Assembly: GCA_043228905.1 (NCBI GenBank)
Contig: JBHGNT010000006.1
Coordinates: 2,852,001 to 2,916,000 of the forward strand
From: Azolla caroliniana
Lineage: Eukaryota; Polypodiophyta
Direction: 5' to 3'
DNA length: 64,000 nt
Numbering within the stretch: position 1 is the stretch's first letter; every line of letters starts with the position of its first letter. Both the position numbers and the translations under genes were made by a program. The notes under the pieces were generated by a model, which had not been told where the DNA came from, ran no database searches, and saw nothing but the letters and a program-made list of their open reading frames with translations. Positions 31,078-42,720 of the stretch are shown one piece after another.

Positions 31078-31843
31078 ACGTGAACAAGGATGTGCACATT
31101 TGCACATGAAAGTTCCTCTGTTTAAAACAAATGTAAATACAAAGTATTAATAAGTACAATACATGGGTATTTAATAGGTACTTTAAGGATCCCACAAAAA
31201 GAGGGAAAAAAGTGTGTGATGGGAGGAAATCGAGGGGAGGATCATTTATAGAAAACAACTGCCATAAAGCTAATGTAACTAACCCTCCTTGAGCTATAAA
31301 AAGAGGGAAGGAAGACTGTTAAAAGGGCGATCCATTGTTTTGGAGGGGAGGGTGTTGTCGGTTTGTGCTTTGAGTTTTCCGGTTTTCTGTTCTCTGCATT
31401 CAGTGAGGGAATGTGAGGCCTCTGCTTGCGTAGGAAGCCTGTGTGCTCCCGACTAGAGGCTCACTAGTCGGTGTGTTTGTTAAGCTCGAAGATCTATTCC
31501 CGCTTGGCAGGCGATTTCTTGTATTCTTTCTGTTAATTAGCTATTGATCTGTTGTATTCGAGTGCTCTTCCTATGTTCTCTGCCCCTACTCTCTATGTGT
31601 TGTGTCTGGTTTCGCTTCTTGTTTGTTGTTCCCTTCTCCATTCTGCGCTTATTCTTCATGTTAAGAGCCGACACTCAATTCCTGGAATCCGGCGATAGTG
31701 TAGGATCAGATTCAGGTCCTACGAGCCCGTGTGCTCCGCGAAGGTCTTCAGCCACCGAGCCAATTAGACCATTGCAAGCTTCGTAGACGCTCATTCCAAC
31801 TCCCTGGTCCAAGACCCCTATGGTCTTGTCCGATCCAACACGT
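31078..31843 (+). repeat. LTR-like segment, plus orientation, same superfamily
   Basis: Contains GAGCTATAAAAAGAGGG (TATA, about 31277-31293) and near its right end CTGGTCCAAGACC followed by CCTATGGTCTTG, the feature shared by the GypD LTR (42436) and the LTR at 31844. The start is uncertain. It is placed head to head with the minus-strand LTR on its left. Confidence 0.5.
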
Positions 31844-32497
31844 TGTCGTGAAGAAAATTGGCCATAGGCGGAATCGGAGAAAAAGGCGCATGAACCGGCT
31901 CTTACATGGGTGGACACGAGAATTGATATTTTGTACATAATTCATAATTAGGTCGGCTGATGTAAATACTAGGTAGTACACATTTATTAGGGGATTTGTG
32001 CGTATCTCTGTCGAAAGGGACAGGGAATAAAGTGATTTGACTAGGGGAGAAGGGTCTCCCCTCGACAAACTATTTAACGAAGGAGAGAAGGAAGAAAAGG
32101 TATCGCGTGTTGGTGAGGACGAAGTGCTGCTACAGAACCGAGTGTCGAGCTCTCTCTCCTCCGATCGTCGTTCTCTGTGGGTGTCGGGAGTTCGCTGCCT
32201 CTGCTTTGTGGACAGCCCGTGTGCTTCTAGCAGAGGCTCTCCCCCTTTTTGTTTCTTCGAGTCGAGTGGCTGTCGTTTATGTGCGTGAGTAGGACCCTAT
32301 GTCAGGTCCATTACCGGTTTGCCGGTTGTAACTGTTCGAGTTGTAAGCTACTGATTATAGTAATCGGATTCCTGTTTCTTGCTCTTATTTTCTTTCTATG
32401 TGTATGCAACTCTCTCTCTCTCTCACTCACTCTCTCCTTGGTCCAAGACCCCCGTGGTCCCGCCTCTTCCTACACGCACGCGCGAAACTTCGCGACA
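31844..32497 (+). repeat. Solo LTR related to the GypE LTR
   Basis: 654 bp, starts TGTCGTGAAGAAAATTGG and ends CTTCGCGACA. It aligns over most of its length with the GypE LTRs (for example ATGTAAATAC(T)AGGTA, TATTAGG..ATTTG(T)GCGTATCT, GAGGACGAAGTGCTG, CCCGTGTGCTTC). It is flanked by ACGT on both sides (31840-31843 and 32498-32501), but the left flank is another LTR and the right flank is CopB, so simple insertion is doubtful. Confidence 0.72.
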
Positions 32498-33977
32498 ACG
32501 TACTTCTCCTATGACAGCCATTATAGCTTCTTTGTCCGGTCCTGAAGTATGTGCATCCCCAATATCTATTTCACCGAACCCAAATCTTTCATTGAGAAGG
32601 TCCGGTTCAAGGCTTTCTTTAGATTCCCAATTTTGGTTTGGTTCGGTCTGACGATCAACATGTCATCCACATATAGCAAGAGTATCAGAAAATCTCCTCC
32701 GTCAAACTTCTTCACAAATACGCAGTGGTCGGCTTGCGTCTTGTGGTATCCTTGGTCAGACATGAAGGAGTCGAACTTTCAGTACCATTGCCAGGGAGCT
32801 TGCTTCAGTCCATATAAGCTCTTCTTCAACCAGAACACTAGGTGGTCCCTCCCTTTCTTGACAAATCCTTTCGACTATTGCATGTAGATCTCTTCTTCGA
32901 GGTCACCGTGTAGGAACGTCGTCTTGACGTCTAGTTGCTCGACCTCGAGGTTCATGCTCGCCGCTATGCTCAACACAGTCCGGATGGATGTCATCTTTAC
33001 TACCGAGGCAAAGATCTTGTCAAAGTTCACTCTCTTTTTCTGCTGGAAGCCCTTCACCACAATGCGGGCCTTATACCTTGGTGGATTTCCGGCATCTCTT
33101 GGTTTCAACTTGTACTGTACCCACTACTTCCGGAGTGCTCTCTTTCCTTTCGGCTACCCCATCAATTCATATGTGTGGTTCTCATGAAGGGAATCCATCT
33201 CATCTTGTATGGAATTTAACCACTTGCAGTTGTGGATGTCTTTCTTCACTTCTTGGAAGCTTTCCGACTCCCCCTCGTCGGTTAACAACACGTGCTCTGC
33301 ATCCGGAAATCTCTGAGGGGGCCTTCTCTCTCTTAGAGGGTATCTCTGTCCTTGGTTTTTGACCACCGGCTCCTCCATCTATTCTTCATCTGAATCCGAT
33401 TCTGGATCTTGTCCGGTTCCAATGTTTGAATCTACTTCAGTCGGTTAGGTTCTTTGTCCAAATCCAGCTGGTTCATCATGGTCTTCAGCTGGCATCCGGT
33501 TTCCAACTGGATGTATCCTTGCATCTTCTAACCGATCTTTGTTGGTCGACCCGGAATCCATTATCTTCTTCTTCGACTCCCAATCGGCAATGTTCTTGTC
33601 TTCATGAAAACTATGTCTCGACTCCGGAAGACCTTCTTGTCGACCAAGTCCCATACAAGGTAGCTGAACTCATCATCGTCGTATCCAAGGATTATGCATG
33701 GTCGGGACTTCGGATCCAACTTTGTTCTCTTATCCTTTGCAACATGCATGTAAGAGAGACAGTCGAACATCTTCAAATGCCGGTAAGACACATCTTTACC
33801 GGTCCATACTCTTTGTGGTGTGTCTCCGTCCAAGGGTGTTGAGGGTGATCTGTTAATCACGTACGTCACTGTCATCAACGCCTCAACCCAAAATGTTTTG
33901 GACGTCTTAGCATGTGCCAGCATGCTCCAGACTCTCTCCATCACAATCCAATTCATCCATTTAACTAATACGTTCAG
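32498..33977 (-). pseudogene. CopB, 3' part (RT, end of integrase)
   Basis: A minus-strand copia relic: integrase C-terminal part (33561-33977, TFWVEAL...VINRSPSTP...VWTGKDVSY), linker, then reverse transcriptase (32566-33108, MTSIRTVLSIAAS, EVEQLDVKTTFLHGDLEEEI, KSLYGLKQAP, LLYVDDMLIV). The catalytic YVDD is intact here, but stops and frameshifts occur. RNase H and the 3' LTR are gone. The left edge is the solo LTR, at a position matching CACGTA/CTTCTCC in CopA (about 1795). CopC interrupts it at the right. Confidence 0.82.
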
Positions 33978-34572
33978 TGTCGAGAAGTCGTTGTGGAATT
34001 TCAATCATAATAGATAGACAACGCTGAAATACGAATCATAGAAATGCCAGAAAGACAAGATAAACAATGGTGCATAGAGATTTACGTGGAAACCCTAAAA
34101 CGGGGAAAAACCACAGGTGAATAGATTCTTCACTATAGTATAGTGGATATACAATACAAAGATGATTACAACACTCTATCGAGTGTATCAGCCACACATG
34201 GCTCTTCGTGTCTGCTGTTACAAACACAGCTATGGCGCGACTCACGCTTCTCTCTCTCTCGCTCTCTTGCACACTACAACTTCTGTACATACATTGTTCC
34301 TCTCTACACACATCACAACATGTTTGCCCTAGTTGCATATATACTTATGCAACTTTCGGGTTATTTACATACGTAGCCCTCATGGGGCGCACACTAAGAC
34401 TATTTACAAATATAGTCTCTCGAGTTAGCTATTTACACAATTCCGGTTTCGGCCTTGACCTATCGGCCTCAGCTGAGTTCCTCATCAACTCGGCTCCTGT
34501 TTTCCGATTCTTTGATTGTCGTCTTTCCGAACAGTCGGATCATCCTCCCACTGGAGGGACATATTCCCAACA
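33978..34572 (-). repeat. CopC 3' LTR
   Basis: 595 bp, plus strand TGTCGAGAAGTCG...ATATTCCCAACA. Its first 350 bp match 39362-39714. Confidence 0.88.
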
Positions 34573-34574
34573 AA

Positions 34575-36340
34575 CTCCCCCTTCACGCCTGTGGGAGGAA
34601 AACTGTCAGTCCTGTATTTTGTCGACAAATTCTGAGTCTGTCCATAGATAGGTTCTTCGTTAGCATGTCGGATCCATTGTCGTCAATATGGATCTTCACA
34701 AGAGCAAACTCTCCATCTTCGACTCTCTCCCGCAACTAGTGATACCTTCTTTGTATGTGCTTGGTCCGGGAGTGGTATGCCGCATTCTTGGCTAGGTGTA
34801 TGGTGCTTTGGCTGTCACAGTGAAACAAGAACCCCTTTTGCTTCATGCCTAGTTCGGTGAGAAAATTTCTCATCCATATCAGCTCTTTTCCGGCTTCTAC
34901 TGCTGCCATATACTCTGCCTCTGTAGTCGACAAGGCTACAGACTTCTGCAGTCGTGACTGCCATGACACTGCTCCCCCTGCATAGGTCATCACGTACCCT
35001 GACGTGGATCGGCTTGAGTCGACATCTCCTGATATGTCTGAATCGATAAAACTTTCCAACACAGGTTTTCCGACACCATACCTTAGGCACACCCCTGAGG
35101 TGCCCTTTAAGTACCTGAGTATCCATTTCACCACTACCCAGTGTTCTCTCCCTGGATTACTCATATATCGGCTTACTGCACCCACAACAAATGCTATGTC
35201 CGGTCTCGTACAGACCATAGCATACATTAGACTTATGACGGCTGAGGCATATGGTACCTTCTTCATCTCAGCCTTTTCCTTCTACCCTTTCAGACACTGC
35301 TTCGCATTTAATCTGCGGTTTGTCGGCAACACGGAGCCGACCGACTTTGCGTTCGACATGTTGAACCTCTCTAGGATCTTCGTCACATACTTCTGTTGTG
35401 ACAACCATAGCACCTTCCGAGCTCTATCTCGGGTTATGTGCATTCCTAGGATTTGCTTTGTCGGTCCAATGTCTTTCATGGCAAATAATTTGCCGAGAGC
35501 TTTCTTTAAGCTTCCAATTTTCCTTGTGTCTTGACTAACTATCAACATATCATCAACATATAGCAAGAGAATCAAGAAATCTCCTTCTTTGTACCTTTTG
35601 ACGAACACACAATGATTGGCCTGTGTTTTCTGGAACCGATGTTCCATCATGAAGGACTTGAATTTCTTGTACCATTGGCGTGGAGCTTGTTTCAGACTGT
35701 ACAAGCTTTTCCTCAGTCGACACACCAGATTCTCTTTCCCTTTCTCCTCAAAGCCTTCGGGTTGATGCATGTAGATCTCTTCGTCTAACTCCCCGTGCAG
35801 AAATGCGGTTTTGACATCCAACTATTCGATCTCCAAGTCCAAACTGGCCGCTATGCTCAGAACAGTTCGAATGGATGTCATCTTCACGACTAGTGCGAAT
35901 ATTTCGTCAAAGTCAACGCCCTTCTTCTGTTGGAAACCCTTCACCACTATGCGGGCTTTATACATGGGCTCGTTGTCGACTTCTCCAGTCTTCACCTTGT
36001 AGACCCATTTATTCCTAAGTGCTCTCTTACCTTTCGGCAGCTCTACTAGGTCGTAGGTGTAATTCGCGTGCAAGGATTCCATCTCCTCTTGCATCGCGTT
36101 CAACCGTTTTTCTTTGCTCTCGTCGGCAATGGCTTCTTCATAGCACTCCGGTTCACCGTCATGAGTCAAGAGGATGTATTGATTGGCATATGTAATCGGT
36201 GCCTTCCTTTCTCTGAGTGGGTACCTTCATCCACTCGTTGTTGGCTCTTTTCCGGATGTCTCTGCCAACTCTTCTCTCTGCTTAGGATTCTGCTCATCAA
36301 TCGGCATCTCGAGGTTGGACAGCTCCAACTCATATTCCTC
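34575..36340 (-). pseudogene. CopC reverse transcriptase and RNase H
   Basis: Reverse transcriptase: KGFQQKKGVDFDEIFA, MTSIRTVLSIAAS, LDVKTAFLHGELDEEIYM, KSLYSLKQAPRQWY, and an intact LLYVDDMLIVS. RNase H (34736-35266): SRSTSGYVMTYAG, ALSTTEAEYMAA and CDSQSTIHLAKNA, with catalytic acidic residues visible. One in-frame TAG at 35822 replaces the glutamine expected in LEIEQLDV (present in CopB); another stop separates the RT end from RNase H near 35270. Apart from these it is well preserved. Confidence 0.85.
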
Positions 36341-37199
36341 AATTTATTTTAGCAGGTCTGCCGACTCTGACTCGTAGTCTGTTGGTCTTTCCGAGTCGAC
36401 CGACTCAGATTCGGCTCTGTCAGCCAGCTGTCTCCTTACAGCTGCCGGTGACAACACATTTGGCCTTAAGTCGATGGTAGTTGAGGTTGATTGGGGAGTC
36501 GGTTCCGACTTCTGTTGCTTCCGGTCTTCAATTGTCTTATCTTCAAGAAAGACGACGTCCCGACTTCTCACTACCTTCTTGTCGACTAAGTCCCACAACC
36601 TATAGCCGAATTCATCTTCCAAGTATTCCATGAATATGCATGCTTTCGACTTGTTGTCGAGCTTTGACCTCTGATCCTTTGGTACATGCATATACGCCAA
36701 GCATCCAAACAGTCTCAGGTGTTGATAGGAGACATCCTTCCCTGTCCACACCTTTTGTAGGACATCACCCTTTAGAGGTACCGAGGGAGACCTGTTGATC
36801 AAATAAACAATTGTGTACATCGCCTCAGCCCAATAGGATTTCGGCAGTTTCGCATGAGAGAGCATGCTCCTCACTCTCTCCATGATCGTTCGATTCATCT
36901 TCTCTGCAAGCCCGTTCAACTCTAGGGTCTTTGGTACTGTGTATTCGATTCGAATACCTTGGCTCTTGCAGTATTCTTTGAACTGCCCTCTGTACTCGCC
37001 ACCGTTGTTGATTCAGACAACCTTCAATTTCCGACCCGACTCTCTTTCGGTTCTTGCCTGGAACTCCTTGAAAACCAACAATACTTGATCCTTCGACTTC
37101 AGTACGAAGGCCCATATCTTCCGACTATGGTCGTCAATGAATGTCATGAAGTACTGTCCTCCTCGATGTGATGGAGCATCCACATAGCACACATCCGTG

Positions 37200-37895
37200 T
37201 GTTAGGAAACAGGTCCCTCCGGATGGGAAGTGAGAAGAACCGTGTTGATGAGCAACTCGGCCGAGGCCGAAACCGGATGTGGCGTACCCGGCAACGGAAG
37301 ACCCGGTGAGAACTAGATGTGGAATACCCAACAACGGAAGACCCGATGAGAACCGGATGTGGAGTACCCAGCAATGGAAGACCCGGTGAGAACCGGATGT
37401 TGCAGGCCCCGTGAGAATCTCTCCGGATGGAAGGGACATATATGTAAATATGTTCCAGAGAGCCCACTGGGGCTATATTTGTAAATAGCCCGAAAGTCAT
37501 ATTAGTATAAATATGACCTAGGGCAAACTTAATATGTGTATGTAGAGTTGGTTGTATTATTATCGTTGTGGTGATAATTCTGTGTGTAACTGCATACAGA
37601 GAAGAGAGAGAGAGAGGAAGAGGTTGTTGCCTCTGTTGTAACCGCTTGGTGGCGAAGCGAGGGAGCAAGAGGTCGTTGCCTCTGTGCCCCATTGTTGTAA
37701 TCTTGATATAGTGATATTTTTGCAGTTTGAGGGCTACCGTGGTTTTTCCCATATTTGGGTTTTCCACGTTAACATCCAGTGCACTCTCTTCTTTACTGTT
37801 TCGTATGTAGATACATCTCCTCACATCCCTGTTTTCTGTGGTTGATCAGACGTCTCGGTTGTGGCCGAGCATAGTTGGAGACAAGTATCCTATCA
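37200..37895 (+). repeat. Solo copia LTR inside CopC integrase
   Basis: 696 bp, TGTTAGGAAACAGGTCCC...GTATCCTATCA, flanked by a perfect CCGTG duplication (37195-37199 and 37896-37900). Start (GGTCCCTCCGGATGG) and later parts (CCCGAAAGTCATATTAGTAT, GGGTTTTCCACGTTAACATCC) relate it to the LTRs of CopA to CopC. A TATA-like AGTATAAATATGACC lies at about 37503-37517. It is opposite in orientation to its host. Confidence 0.92.
37271..37415. repeat. 40-bp minisatellite in the solo LTR
   Basis: The start motif AACCGGATGT or AACTAGATGT recurs at exactly 37271, 37311, 37351 and 37391, giving 3.6 copies of a 40-bp unit that includes GGAAGACCCGGTGAG. Confidence 0.92.
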
Positions 37896-38155
37896 CCGTG
37901 TGCACTAGTTCCAGTGCAACATCTCTTCTCCTCGGTGGTCTTGAGTGTAATGCCACCCTGTTCTGTTTTCCGGCTAAGCAATCGACACACTTCTCTAGGT
38001 GCACTCCCTTGACTTCTGGCAGAAGTTTTTGGTCGGCTAACATGTGCATTCCTTTCTCACTCATGTGGCCTAGCCTCTTATGCCATATCTCCCCTACCGA
38101 GTCGACTGCCACGTTTACTTCCAATTTGCACAGTTGGGCACGCATCATATACAAT

Positions 38156-39346
38156 GTGCCTTCTTTCTATGCTCGGGCCACTATAAGATTTCCTTGGCAG
38201 AACTTCCACTTGCCATTTTGAAAGCTACCACTTTAGCCTTCGTTGTCAAGTCTTCCAGTCGATATAAGATTCAATCTGATATCGGGGATGTGTCGAACAT
38301 CCTTCAATGTTAGTCGACACCCTGTCGACGTCGTTAAGCACACACTTCCGACTCCGGTTATCTTGCACTCTCCACTATCACCCATCTTTACATAGCCATG
38401 ATCCCCAACTATGTAAGTTGAGAAATACTCTCTCGACGGAGTAATATGAAACGATGCGCCGGAGTCGATCACCCAAGTGCACTCTTCGCTTGCAAGATTT
38501 GCACTTGTTTGTTCACAAATGAACAAAAGTTCTTCATTGCTCGTAGCAATGGCTGAAGTGTTCCTTTCATCCGGAATTTTCCGGGGTTCGACATTATTTC
38601 CGACACTGTTGTCATTCTTCATGTGTCGGAAGTCTTTCTGGAAGTGTCCAGGTTTTCCACAATGAAAGCACACAGGCTTCGATCTAGTGTGGGATTTGTT
38701 TGTTCGCTGCAGACTTCTTCTTCGCTGGTCCCTTCCTCTATCCATATGTTGAGTCAGATTCGACTCCGTTTGGGACATGACTCCTTTGTCTTTCCTCCTT
38801 GCCTCCTCGTTTAGGATGCTTGTCTTCACCGTCTGTAAAGACAAGTTCTCTTCTTGACAGCAGGTGCTGAGAGTAACCACCAGGTTCTCCCAGCTTTTCG
38901 GTAGTGTGCACGTCAACAGGATGGCCTGCATTGCGTCATCCAGGGGAAACTTGATCGCAGCAAATTGATTTACATACCCTATAAATGTGTTGATGTGTTC
39001 GACGATTCTCTCACCGTCTCTGAATTTCAGCCGTACAATTTTTCTCATCTCTCGTACAGACCCGACAGCTTCTGCGACATCTCATAAGCATTTGTGTCAA
39101 TCGCCACATGCTGAAGGACACTTACATCGACGCATTGTCGAATTGTGGCCACCGCCTTCCTATTCAAAAGCTTCCAGACCAACTCCAATACCCCCTTGGG
39201 TATTTCTGCTCTGTCGACTAGCTTGTACAGGTCTTTTACTATGAGAAGGTCTTCCATCTTTATCTTCCAGTCTGCATAGTTCTAAGAGTTTAGAATTATC
39301 ATACCTGGGAATCCACACACGCCTCCTTCCATGCTTGCACCTCAAG
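38156..39346 (-). pseudogene. CopC gag and protease
   Basis: Gag with VRLKFRDGERIVEHINTF-, FAAIKFPLDDAMQAILL- and LPKSWENLVVTLS-type sequence (UBN2 family), a zinc knuckle CFHCGKPGHFQKDF whose last cysteine is phenylalanine, then protease TWVIDSGASFHITP and GYVKMGDSGECKI. A frameshift and stops separate the N-terminal part (39045-39346) from the rest. Confidence 0.82.
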
Positions 39347-39358
39347 CTCTGATACTAG
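39347..39358 (-). promoter_or_regulatory. CopC primer binding site
   Basis: Minus strand TAGTATCAGAGC, one mismatch from the initiator-Met complement, three bases from the LTR. Confidence 0.82.
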
Positions 39359-39361
39359 TTT

Positions 39362-39714
39362 GTCGAGAAATCGTTGCGGAATTTCAATCACAATAGATAC
39401 ACAACGCTGAAATACGAATCACAAAAATGCCAGAAAGACAAGATAAACAATGGTGCACACTGCACAGAGATTTACGTGGAAACCCGAAAACGGGGAAAAA
39501 CCACGGGTGAACAGATTCTTCACTATAGTATAGTGGATATACAATACAGAGATGATTACAACACTCTATCGAGTGTATTAGCCGCATAGGGCTCTTCGCG
39601 TCTGCTGTTACAAACACAGCTATGGCACGGCTCACGCTTCTCTCTCTCTCGCTCTCGTGCACACTACAACTTCTGTACATACATTGTTCCTCTCTACACA
39701 CATCACAACATGTT
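39362..39714 (-). repeat. CopC 5' LTR, truncated
   Basis: Matches 33978-34326, then breaks at CACAACATGTT into CopB integrase sequence. Confidence 0.86.
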
Positions 39715-41378
39715 GTTTGCTCGAACAGCCTTCAGCTTCCGGCCGGTTTCTCTTTCCACTCTCGTATGGAATTCCTTGAAGACGGATAATACCTGGTCCT
39801 TTGTCTTCAGTGGTGAGATCCACAACTTCTGGCTATGGTCGTCTATAAACGTCATGAAGTACTATGATCCGGCATGTGACTTCGTGTCCACTTGACATAC
39901 ATACATCGGTATGCACAAGTTCCAACAGTGCATTCCGTCTTGATGGTGATCTCAACTGGAAAGAGGTTTGGTTCTACTTGCCAGTCAAGTAATTGGTGCA
40001 CTTCTCAAGCTGCGCGTCCTTCCCCTCTAGAATGAGGTTATCTTTGGCAAGTCTTCTCATCCCTTTATGGCTCATGTGACACAACCTCTTGTGCCACAAC
40101 TCACCGGCATTTATGGATGCCACGTTCACTTCCTCCCGGCAAATACGAGCATGCATCAAGTACAACGTGTTGATCTTCCGGGCTCCCTTTGCTGAACTTC
40201 ATGACTTTGTTCTGGATGCTACCCATCTAGCCGACCAGCAGATATCAGCTTCAACCGAACCTCCGAAACGTGCTGGACATCCATCAACAGCAACTTGCAG
40301 CCAATTGATGTCATCAACCATGCGTCTCCTATGCTGACAATTCGGCATGCACCTTCATTTCCCATCTAAACAGAACTGTGATCTCTGGCTCTATAAGATG
40401 AGAAGCACTTCCGATCGGGGGTCAGACGGAACAATGTGTCGAAGTCGACAACCCATGTCATTTTGTTGTTAATAAAGATGCAGCTCACTCTCCCCAGTGA
40501 TTAGCAGCAATTCTTCTTCACTTGTCATGATTGTCGACGTTCCTTTCTGATCCGAACTTCTTCGGTCCAGACCCTTCTTTGAGTCGGCATTGTCGGTTCC
40601 TTTCTCCTTCCAGAAGTGTTGGCAATTCTTTTGGAAGTGCCCTAGCTTTCCACAATAAAAGTAAGTGGGCCTCCCCCTTGACTTCGACCTCGTCCCCGAT
40701 TTGTCCCAGTTTTGGGGACTCCAAATCCGGCCTCTTCCCCGGTTATGGTCGTCTTCGGTTTTGGACTCCCGATCCTTCCAGCGAGCTTCTTCATCCAACA
40801 AGCTTGATTTTACCCTTGCTAGGGACAATTGTTTTCCTTCCGGCCCAACGTTGCCCAAAGTGACAACTAGCGTCACCCAACTATCTAGGAGGGAACCGAA
40901 CAGGAGCAATGCAAGTACCTCGTCGGCTAGAGGTACTTTCAACGAGGTTGTTTGATTTAGGATCCCCTGGAAAGCATTCATGTGCTCCACCATGCTGGAT
41001 CTGTCTTGGTACCAGAGTCTCACTAACTTAGGGAATACTGAAACCCGATTTACAACGTTCTTGTTCTCAAACATGATGCCTATCTTCTCCTAGAGCTCAT
41101 TTGTCTTGTTTTCTTCATTGAAGTTGTTGTACATGCTCATGTCGATGAAGCATCGAATGTATGGCGTCGTCTTCATGTGCATCACCTCCCACGTCATGGC
41201 ATCAATCTTGTCCGGTTTTTTGTCCCCGAACTCTACCGGCAGCCAGTGATCTTTGGCCACGAGCATGTCCCTCATCTTCGACTTCCACACTGAGTAGTTG
41301 GAGCCGGTGAGCTTGAACATGGTTCTGAATGACTCTTCCATTTTCTTCAAGATTTAGAACCTTGCTCTGATACTAGTT
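39715..41378 (-). pseudogene. CopB, 5' part (gag, protease, integrase start)
   Basis: Gag from MEESFRTMFKLTGSNYSVWK (about 41342) through FQGILNQTTSLKVPLADEVL, a zinc knuckle YFYCGKLGHFQKNC (first cysteine lost), protease region where DSG is replaced (VVDFDTLFRLTPD), pre-integrase HKRLCHMSHKGMRRLAKDNL and integrase beginning. It is the complement of 32498-33977. An imperfect primer site TAGTATCAGAGC lies at 41364-41375 (minus). Confidence 0.83.
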
Positions 41379-41651
41379 TGTGCGGAAAAGCGCTCGGCCA
41401 CAACCGAGTCTTAAACACTCAATGGAAGAACAAAAAAAAACAGAAATGGAGATTAATATGCTTACACAGACAACAGAGAGAACACAAGATGTTTACATGG
41501 AAAACCCTAATAGGGAAAAACCACGGGAGCCCACAAACTCCAACTATCTCTATGAGAAGAGGATACAATGCGAAACTTAGATGCAACAACCTCAAGCTCT
41601 ATGTCTTCGCCAATCTATGCTTACAACAGAAAAACTTTCTGTATCTCGCAT
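41379..41651 (-). repeat. CopB 5' LTR, cut by GypD
   Basis: Plus strand TGTGCGGAAAAGCGCTCGGCCAC..., similar in layout to the CopA LTR (CACAACCGAGTCTT, GATGTTTACATGGAAAACCC). It ends where the GypD LTR starts. Confidence 0.82.
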
Positions 41652-42167
41652 TGTCGTGAAGATTCCCAGCCATAGTGAGAAAACCGGGTGGAATGGGCAA
41701 AGTCGGCAATGTGCACCGTGTCCACATGTACATTCGAAAATGTGTATAAAATGACAAGGGGATATTTATCCCACATTGTAACGTCCTTCCCTCCTTGGAC
41801 TATAAAATGAGAGGAAGAGGCTCTTATGAGGGGTTGCCCATTTTGAGTGTTGAGGATATACCAATTAGATCTGGAGTTTGGTAGTTTTCCCTTCTTTTTA
41901 TTTTCACGGTTTCTACTTTGGTTCTTCACCATATTTCGTTTTAGGGTTTTGTTTAGACCTTCGTCGTCGTCGTCATGTAGGTTGAGTCTTTGTGTTTGTT
42001 AAGGGTTTCGTCCGGTTTAGAGCTTGCATGTACTAGTGGTTTCGTTTCTGCTCTATCTCCTGTGCAAGACCCCGCTCAGCGCAACAAGCTTGAGAGCCCC
42101 TGATCGGTGGCTTGGCAGTAGACCGCTGTTATAACCTAATCTACCTAACCAGAGTTGTATCTTGCTC

Positions 42168-42218
<51 letters not shown>

Positions 42219-42498
42219 AGTGGATTTTTGTGCATCTGTGTCTGTACTGGTGTCTTTGGAGTTCTTTCTTTCTAGTTTCTGTACATAGGAAGCATGACAT
42301 GTCTAGTCGGTGTTGTGTGTTTCCTTTTCGCTCTCCCATTCGGTTGCTTTCGGTACGTATTGGGAAAACGCTTTGGTCGGTGTTTCGGCCGGTTGCCGGA
42401 AACAGTGAAGCTCGACCTTCCATGCTCCGTCTCTCTCAGGTCCAAGACCTCGGTGGTCCCGCTCCAAATCTAACACGTACCCACAGATTTCCGCGACA
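41652..42498 (+). repeat. GypD 5' LTR
   Basis: 847 bp, TGTCGTGAAGATTCCC...TTCCGCGACA, with GGACTATAAAATGAGAGG (TATA, about 41795-41812), a (TG)n run at 42171-42213 and CAGGTCCAAGACCTCGGTGG near the end. Confidence 0.82.
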
Positions 42499-42720
42499 TC
42501 TTTGGTGAACCCGACGTGAAAGGGTGGCAAGGGAGGATGGAGTTGGAAGACGATGACTTCACGGAGATAATGGCGAAGGCACTGGTGGAGTTCGAAAAAG
42601 CGACGATGAGACGAGAAGTAGCACAACAACCCGTCAAGAGTGTGGACAACGGCCCATTCTACTTGGAAGCCTACAACGCGTAAATGGAGGTGCGAGGTGT
42701 AGACGAGGCTGGAGTTCTTC
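41652..42720 (+). mobile_element. GypD, 5' part: LTR, primer site and gag start
   Basis: The 5' LTR (41652-42498) is followed by TCTTTGGTGAACCCGACGTG, a TGG-type primer site also present in GypE, and by a gag start (ATG 42537, MELEDDDFTEIMAKALVEFE, then FYLEAYNA and a stop at 42681). The gag matches the start of the GypE gag (SYLEAYRAEM). GypC interrupts it at 42721. The rest is not in the window. Confidence 0.8.

Larger units (their letters stand above)
36344..38154 (-). pseudogene. CopC integrase, split by a solo LTR
   Basis: Pre-integrase and zinc part at 37896-38154 (HKRLGHMSEKGMH, CVDCLAGKQNRV), core at about 36820-37199 (after the solo LTR: CYVDAPSHRGGQYFMTFIDD) and 36344-36919 (NGLAEKMNRT, SYWAEAM, VWTGKDVSY, CIFMEYLEDEFGYR). 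Removing 37200-37895 and one CCGTG copy restores a continuous coding match around the LVHT aspartate site. It is interrupted and therefore inactive. Confidence 0.83.
33978..39714 (-). mobile_element. CopC, Ty1/copia element inserted in CopB
   Basis: Minus strand: 5' LTR (39362-39714, truncated), primer site, gag, protease, integrase (split by a solo LTR), reverse transcriptase, RNase H, polypurine tract GAAGGGGGAGTT (34573-34584) and 3' LTR (33978-34572). It interrupts the CopB integrase. The right junction lost about 240 bp of LTR and about 110 bp of CopB. It is related to CopA but diverged. Confidence 0.88.

Noticed and set aside
42155-42508. Open frame with a poly Val-Cys stretch
   Set aside because: Produced by the (TG)n run inside the GypD LTR.
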